64,000 nucleotides of DNA, taken from NCBI GenBank assembly GCA_944472155.2, contig OX235271.1, forward strand, positions 106,591,256-106,655,255. Direction: 5' to 3'. Each line of letters opens with the position of its first letter. Positions within the stretch are counted from its first letter, which is position 1. The notes beneath the pieces are model-generated. The model saw only the letters and a list, made by a program, of their open reading frames with translations, did no database searches and was not told where the DNA came from. This document shows positions 59,311-64,000 of the stretch, piece by piece. The DNA is from Trichobilharzia szidati (lineage: Eukaryota > Platyhelminthes > Trematoda > Strigeidida > Schistosomatidae). Position numbers and translations under genes: made by a program.

Positions 59311-60428
59311 GTGAGTTATTTTCGTGTATTGTATAGAGAACGCTATAAGAGACACTCAAGCTACATAAAAGCGTTGATATAGTACCCTTAAAACAACCAA
59401 ACGGAGCATCTGATATGATTACAACGCTCATCAAAGCATGTAATATAAAATAATACAAAAGCAAAAGCCTGAGGGAATTTAAATCTTAGTTAATCGCCTT
59501 CGTTCTATCTATTCAACAATACTGAGCCGAAAGCACTGTAATTTTCTCTTGCAATAACTTATATTCTCACTCTTTCATTTGCAGTAATTAATAAATGCAT
59601 CTTTAATTACAACTGCCTTATAACTCTAAGCTTTCCATTATTTCCAAAAAAGGCATTATTATGTACCAGAAAGATACTAATTCGCATATATATATGCGCT
59701 TATTCGTGAAGTGTATGTGCTTTCCCATTCATTGATAGCAGTTTGCTTTTATGTTGGATAAATACTAACGTTTTAAATGTCACTAATATCTCTACGCTAA
59801 GCTTTTTGTTGTTTTCAAGTAATCATGCGATTGAATTATTACTTGTTCTGAATGTTATATCTGATCCAGAAATAGGGTTAAGAACCTACCTACATTATTC
59901 TCTCTCATTATATGCTTTCAGTATTTTGTGTTACTAAGTGAAAATGATAAAGATTATATTTCGTGATAGTTTTCAATCATATTAAGTTGTGCCAAGCAGC
60001 ATATCTCATTCTTAGTTGTATCACCGTATCCACAATGACATTTGAGTAACGTATACCATCTTGCAACCTTGCTTGTTTTCTACATTTGATACGTAGTATC
60101 AATTAAGTAACATATTGTGATCTAGGCATTTAAGTTCATACTCGGAAACTTAAGCGACTTGTCACTTCAGACTGAGAAATTCACAAATGAGTTAAGTTTA
60201 TGAAACAGTTTTTTTTCTCAGAAGTGAAGTTACTGTTCTGAACAAAAGTGATATTTTGGGTGCCTGCTGGTTCATCTTTTTACAACCTTGAGGAACAAAC
60301 AGTTATTTACCTTATGGATAACTTTAAAGCTGAAAACCAGTGACAGTACAGCCGTGAGAAAGAGAGGGAAACAGAAAGGTATCAAGAGTGCAGGGGTGCA
60401 GCAATTTAGAACTATTGTAAGGTTATAG
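59311..60428. other. No gene recognised
   Basis: Nothing noted. Confidence 0.4.
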
Positions 60429-60660
60429 TTTTTTTCCTTTACGTTCCCCAGTGGAACATAGGGCTTCAAGCTAGTGGCTTGAAGTTTCTGTAGCAGTGTT
60501 TGTTTTACAGGATGGGGTTGCTAGCCTCATGCCCAACCTTTCCTCTTCACCAGCATTATTTCTGGCTTAGTGAGGTAAAGGAGTGCGTCGGCCGGGGATC
60601 GAACCCCCGACAATGTGCATGGTCGGTTAGCGTCCTAACCGCTATGTCACCGACGAACAC
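60429..60660 (-). mobile_element. SINE family B, copy B6
   Basis: Minus strand: GTGTTCGTCGGTGACATAGC head, box-B-like GGGGGTTCGATCCCC, body GGTTGGGCATGAGGCTAGCA, hairpin GTTCCACTGGGGAAC and A-rich tail. It is complete; no clear target duplication was found. Confidence 0.82.
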
Positions 60661-62076
60661 AAGCAAAAATGGAAGTATGTGAGTTGTCAGCTTTTTCGTT
60701 TGGAATTCATGCAAATAAAAATGATGCACCTGAATTTTCTTCAGCTGTCTGCTAGACTTACTATCTGCGGGATATACCACAAAATTCAAGTCGATTTTAT
60801 CTGTTTCAATAGGAAGCTTTGACTATTTAGAATAGTGATATAATTTTTATGTAAATATTATAACGTATATTCTTAAAGTTCAAACTGAAGTGTACATTTT
60901 TCTGATAACTGAGAAAAATTTTAATTTACAGCCATGGTTAAAAATCAGTTGCAGAGATCAAACCAGTGAGGGATTACGCAAAGAAAAGCCGGTGAAAGAT
61001 AATCAGTTTTATTTAAACACATCATGTTCTCTGTATATAAATGGTACACTAAGCTAAGCTTTCAGGTCAGAAGATTGAAAATCTTCTAGTCTTCCATAGT
61101 TTGTTTCTCTGTTATTTCATTATGGCCTCTGATTCTCATCTTAACATAAATCACATATATACAGCTTGCCTTTTAATGTCATTAACATGGTTTTAAGATT
61201 TTCACTGACCTCATTCATGGATGAGAAAAAGCGTTGCATAGTACCCTTGACTATCCTATAATTAACATAAAGTAATCTGTGAATGCATGCATCTTTCGTT
61301 TAATTCTTTTGGGAGTTTATTTAATGATATATCAGTGAATTTTAAACATTTTAAGATGTAGAAGACAATAACGTTTTTATTAAATGCATTATGTTATTTA
61401 TTCTCTCGAGATTGTTTCTTTTACTTTCTGTTATTGGTTTCTACTTATAAGTTTGTTATTCTGATAACCTCAACTTTTCATTTCCATTTCTTGTTAACTC
61501 ACCTTTGATAACCTGCTTCAGTCAATAAAAATCTCAGTAATGGTATCACTCAAGTAAGTATTGGATTTGTTGCCAACAGTACACCATATTAAATGTAACG
61601 AAATTTTGTGCGGGAAATCAAAATACATGAAATACGTTTTTTTTCTTTTCAACGGTAATGAAACGAACCACTCACTAGGCTACAATGATGATATACTGTC
61701 AATGTTATTTAACTTAGTGATATTTATTTGCTTATATATCATAGAATAAATGATTTTCAAACTTGCTAATACTTACTTTGCTTTTTGAACTCAATGAGCC
61801 TATGCAATAGGGTGAAATTATTTACTCATGTTTGTAGGTTAATCAAATTTTTTAATTAATAAGTGCATCTTATCTACCTTAGCCTTGGTAAATACATTTC
61901 TATACAAATTTGAAGTTCAATTAAAGCGTTTCTATTCATGCAGTCTGTTTTGAATTATATTAATTATAATAAATTTGGGTGCATTCAACTGATGTACTAT
62001 TCTACAATACCGTGAACTTAAAGTTAAGATTTAATGGTTTGAAATATTCTCATATCATGAATTAAAAGTCAATCTG
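60661..62076. other. No gene recognised
   Basis: Short frames only. Confidence 0.4.
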
Positions 62077-62950
62077 AACGAAGAATATTCTTTTCAATAA
62101 TTTCTCTTCAGATTCTTACAATTATAAAATATAATATCTGTTGTCGTTACAATAATGGCCAGTTATGCGGTGGATACATTTTTACGTAGAATAACAGATT
62201 AGTTATTGGATGATAAAATAAATAGTAGTATTTGTGTGACAAACGTGCTAGGCTGAATTCAATTACAAAATATTGTGAAATGGGAGACAATGGTGGTGAT
62301 TAGTCACAACGGATTCGTAAAATACAGGGTAAGAGAAACTGGCGAGTCAGTTCAAGGTTATAAAAGGCGTCAAAATAGACTAGCACAAAGTGGTATGCAT
62401 TAAAGAGGAGATAGTGAGACTGCAATGAGAGGTTCCTCGTAAAATAACCAATGTGTGAAATGAAACAGATGGAGGCATATATTGAGAAAAGAGTTAATTT
62501 CACTGATAACAAGTCTGGATAGTACAAAAGGAAATTTCGACAGTACTGAGAGAATATTTGGATGAAGATTACAAATTATGACGAATAATAATAATTGTAA
62601 TAATAAGCGAAGAAACAAAACCAAGAAAATTAAGGGGTAGAGGCACTCTTGGTGGGAAGAAGAATCATTAATCCAAGTTTGTCCACGTAGGAACAGTGTC
62701 TGGATGTGTTCATCTTGGATATAAATTTCCGACTTAGTCGATATGATTGCAACAGCAATGTTTGTCACACAAATACTATTTATTTTGACACCCCGTAACT
62801 AATCTGTTATTCTACATTAAAAAGATGTACCCACCGCATAACTGGCCACCGTTGTAACGACAACAAATATTATATTTTATAATTGTAGGAGCCTGAAGAG
62901 AAATTCTTGAATAGAATATCCTTCGTTTAGATTGACTGAACGTTAAGATT
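62077..62950. repeat. Long inverted repeat of PLE-like tails around a 490-bp spacer
   Basis: The left arm (about 62077-62265) is the reverse complement of the right arm (about 62755-62950). Landmarks in the right arm are GTTTGTCACACAAATACTAT, ATAACTGGCCACCGTTGTAA, TAATTGTAGGAGCCTGAAGA and TAGAATATCCTTCGTTTAGA. The last two match the tail of PLE P7. The spacer has a 122-codon minus frame (62400-62768) without a recognised motif and no PLE coding sequence. The structure parallels P6. Confidence 0.7.
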
Positions 62951-63684
62951 AATATAAGGAGTACATTTCATTCCATTTGACTGATATTAAGCACTTTGTT
63001 GAGTGATGTGTAAAAATCGTCAAATATATCATTTAACAGTCAGTATTCCAACTATTTGGTTGATTGCATTTTTACTTCATTTTAAAAATTCATATTTTGG
63101 ATTGTTGAAATATTCAGCTTTTCTCTTGCTCTAGAAGAGGCTAAAATAATTACAAGTGGATGAAATTTGAATCTTTAAGTGTCCACTTATTTTGTGAAAT
63201 TATTTCATCAATTTTTACATTTTGATTATTTATTTCATCTTCAAAGGAAAGTAAAACTTTCTAGTTTCTTTTTGCCTAAATATTTTCAATGGAATTCATG
63301 TTAAGTATTTCAGCGAAATAATTACGGTTACTTAAACTGTGGAAATGATTTCACCTTTTGAAAGTCAAGTGAATTTCAATAAAGAAAAGTGTTAGTTCAC
63401 TAGTGAATTATCAATCGAATTCTATAGACTCTTGGTACTTTTAATGTCTGAAATCATGAGATAGTGAGATAAATTATATGTAGATTTTTCAATAAATATT
63501 TTTTTATCATTCTTAAAAGAACTTAGCTTATATTTTTCTGTGATATTTCAGACAAATTTAAGTGGTTTATTATAAAAGTTGCCTTCACAATCATTCCAGT
63601 AAACTTGGGTGTTTGCCAAAAACTATTTTCACTTTTACTGAGGGTAAAATGGCGTATCTTCGATGAATTTCATGAATTACATAG
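62951..63684. other. No gene recognised
   Basis: AT-rich; an open plus frame from about 63540 runs into P8 but has no motif before 63690. Confidence 0.4.
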
Positions 63685-64000
63685 AAATTGGTTTATATCG
63701 GCCGTACGTACAATCCACAAACGTATTTTGAAATTTTGTTCAGCTTTGTTAGCCGGGGGAGAAATGAAGAATAACAGCAGCTCCATCCTCGAACAACATG
63801 TGAACTCTGGATATCGAGTACCCCCACACGAATGCTTCACAGTGCTACACAGAGTTCCTCAATATCACACGAAAGGACTTCGAATACGCCATCTATACAT
63901 AGCCGAGTCATTGGCTATTCAGGATCTGAAACCAGACCTCTGCATTCAAAAGCACTACGTGCATTCACTATTTCATTATCATTATTATTCACATCATCCA
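63685..64000 (+). pseudogene. Penelope-like element P8, GIY-YIG end, cut by the window edge
   Basis: One frame reads YIGRTYNPQTYFEILFSFVS (GIY-YIG core). After a frameshift near 63750 another reads GEMKNNSSSILEQHVNSGYR, VPPHECFTVLHRVPQYHTKG, LRIRHLYIAESLAIQDLKPD and LCIQKHYVHSLF. EHxVNSGxxV, AESLAI and LKPDLCxQK are standard PLE C-terminal motifs. The element continues beyond the window. Confidence 0.75.

Noticed and set aside
1..64000. CRISPR array, operon or bacterial mobile system
   Set aside because: No regularly spaced short repeats or dense gene strings; introns, SINEs and LINEs show it is eukaryotic nuclear DNA.

Overview
The window looks like nuclear DNA of a blood fluke (Schistosoma or a close relative). 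It is AT-rich, gene-poor and full of dispersed repeats. It carries Sm-alpha-type short repeats with hammerhead-ribozyme motifs, RTE-type (SR2-like) LINE fragments and Penelope-like elements (PLEs), a mix I know from schistosome genomes. The species is not resolved. No database search was possible; all family calls come from reading motifs.

Only one ordinary protein-coding gene is convincing, a rhodopsin-class GPCR on the minus strand. Its first coding exon is 41262-41539 and its last is 28302-29436. The 11.8 kb intron has a GTGAGT donor and a pyrimidine-rich acceptor, and the exons join in phase to give 470 residues with seven membrane segments. A 5' non-coding exon near 43231-43446 is possible. 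Two further open segments (59099-59310 and 57673-57981) are weak candidates.

Most other recognisable DNA is transposable-element debris. (1) PLE fragments lie at 2227-3828, 5885-6545, 6818-7360, 14050-14440, 43856-44640, 49807-50488, 58290-58790 and 63685-64000. Related tail sequences lie at 4640-4880, 38380-38705 and 62077-62950. Two loci carry long inverted repeats. (2) RTE fragments lie at 1-330, 10237-10560, 11865-12090, 24845-25345, 37505-38335, 43490-43855 and 46138-47330. (3) SINE family A has a tRNA-like head followed by a minimal hammerhead motif; about a dozen copies are present, several as inverted pairs. (4) SINE family B is tRNA-like; three of six copies have visible target-site duplications, and its 3' tail resembles the 3' end of the local RTE element. 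(5) SINE family C is tRNA-like, with one and a half copies. (6) Sm-alpha-like hammerhead repeats occur at three loci. (7) A solo LTR lies at 45614-45911.

The most interesting theme is self-cleaving-RNA architecture linked to retroelements: one family A hammerhead core (2004-2049, minus) keeps every conserved core base, and several other sites look like decayed relatives. The concordant loss of the usual extracellular disulphide cysteines in the GPCR is also notable.
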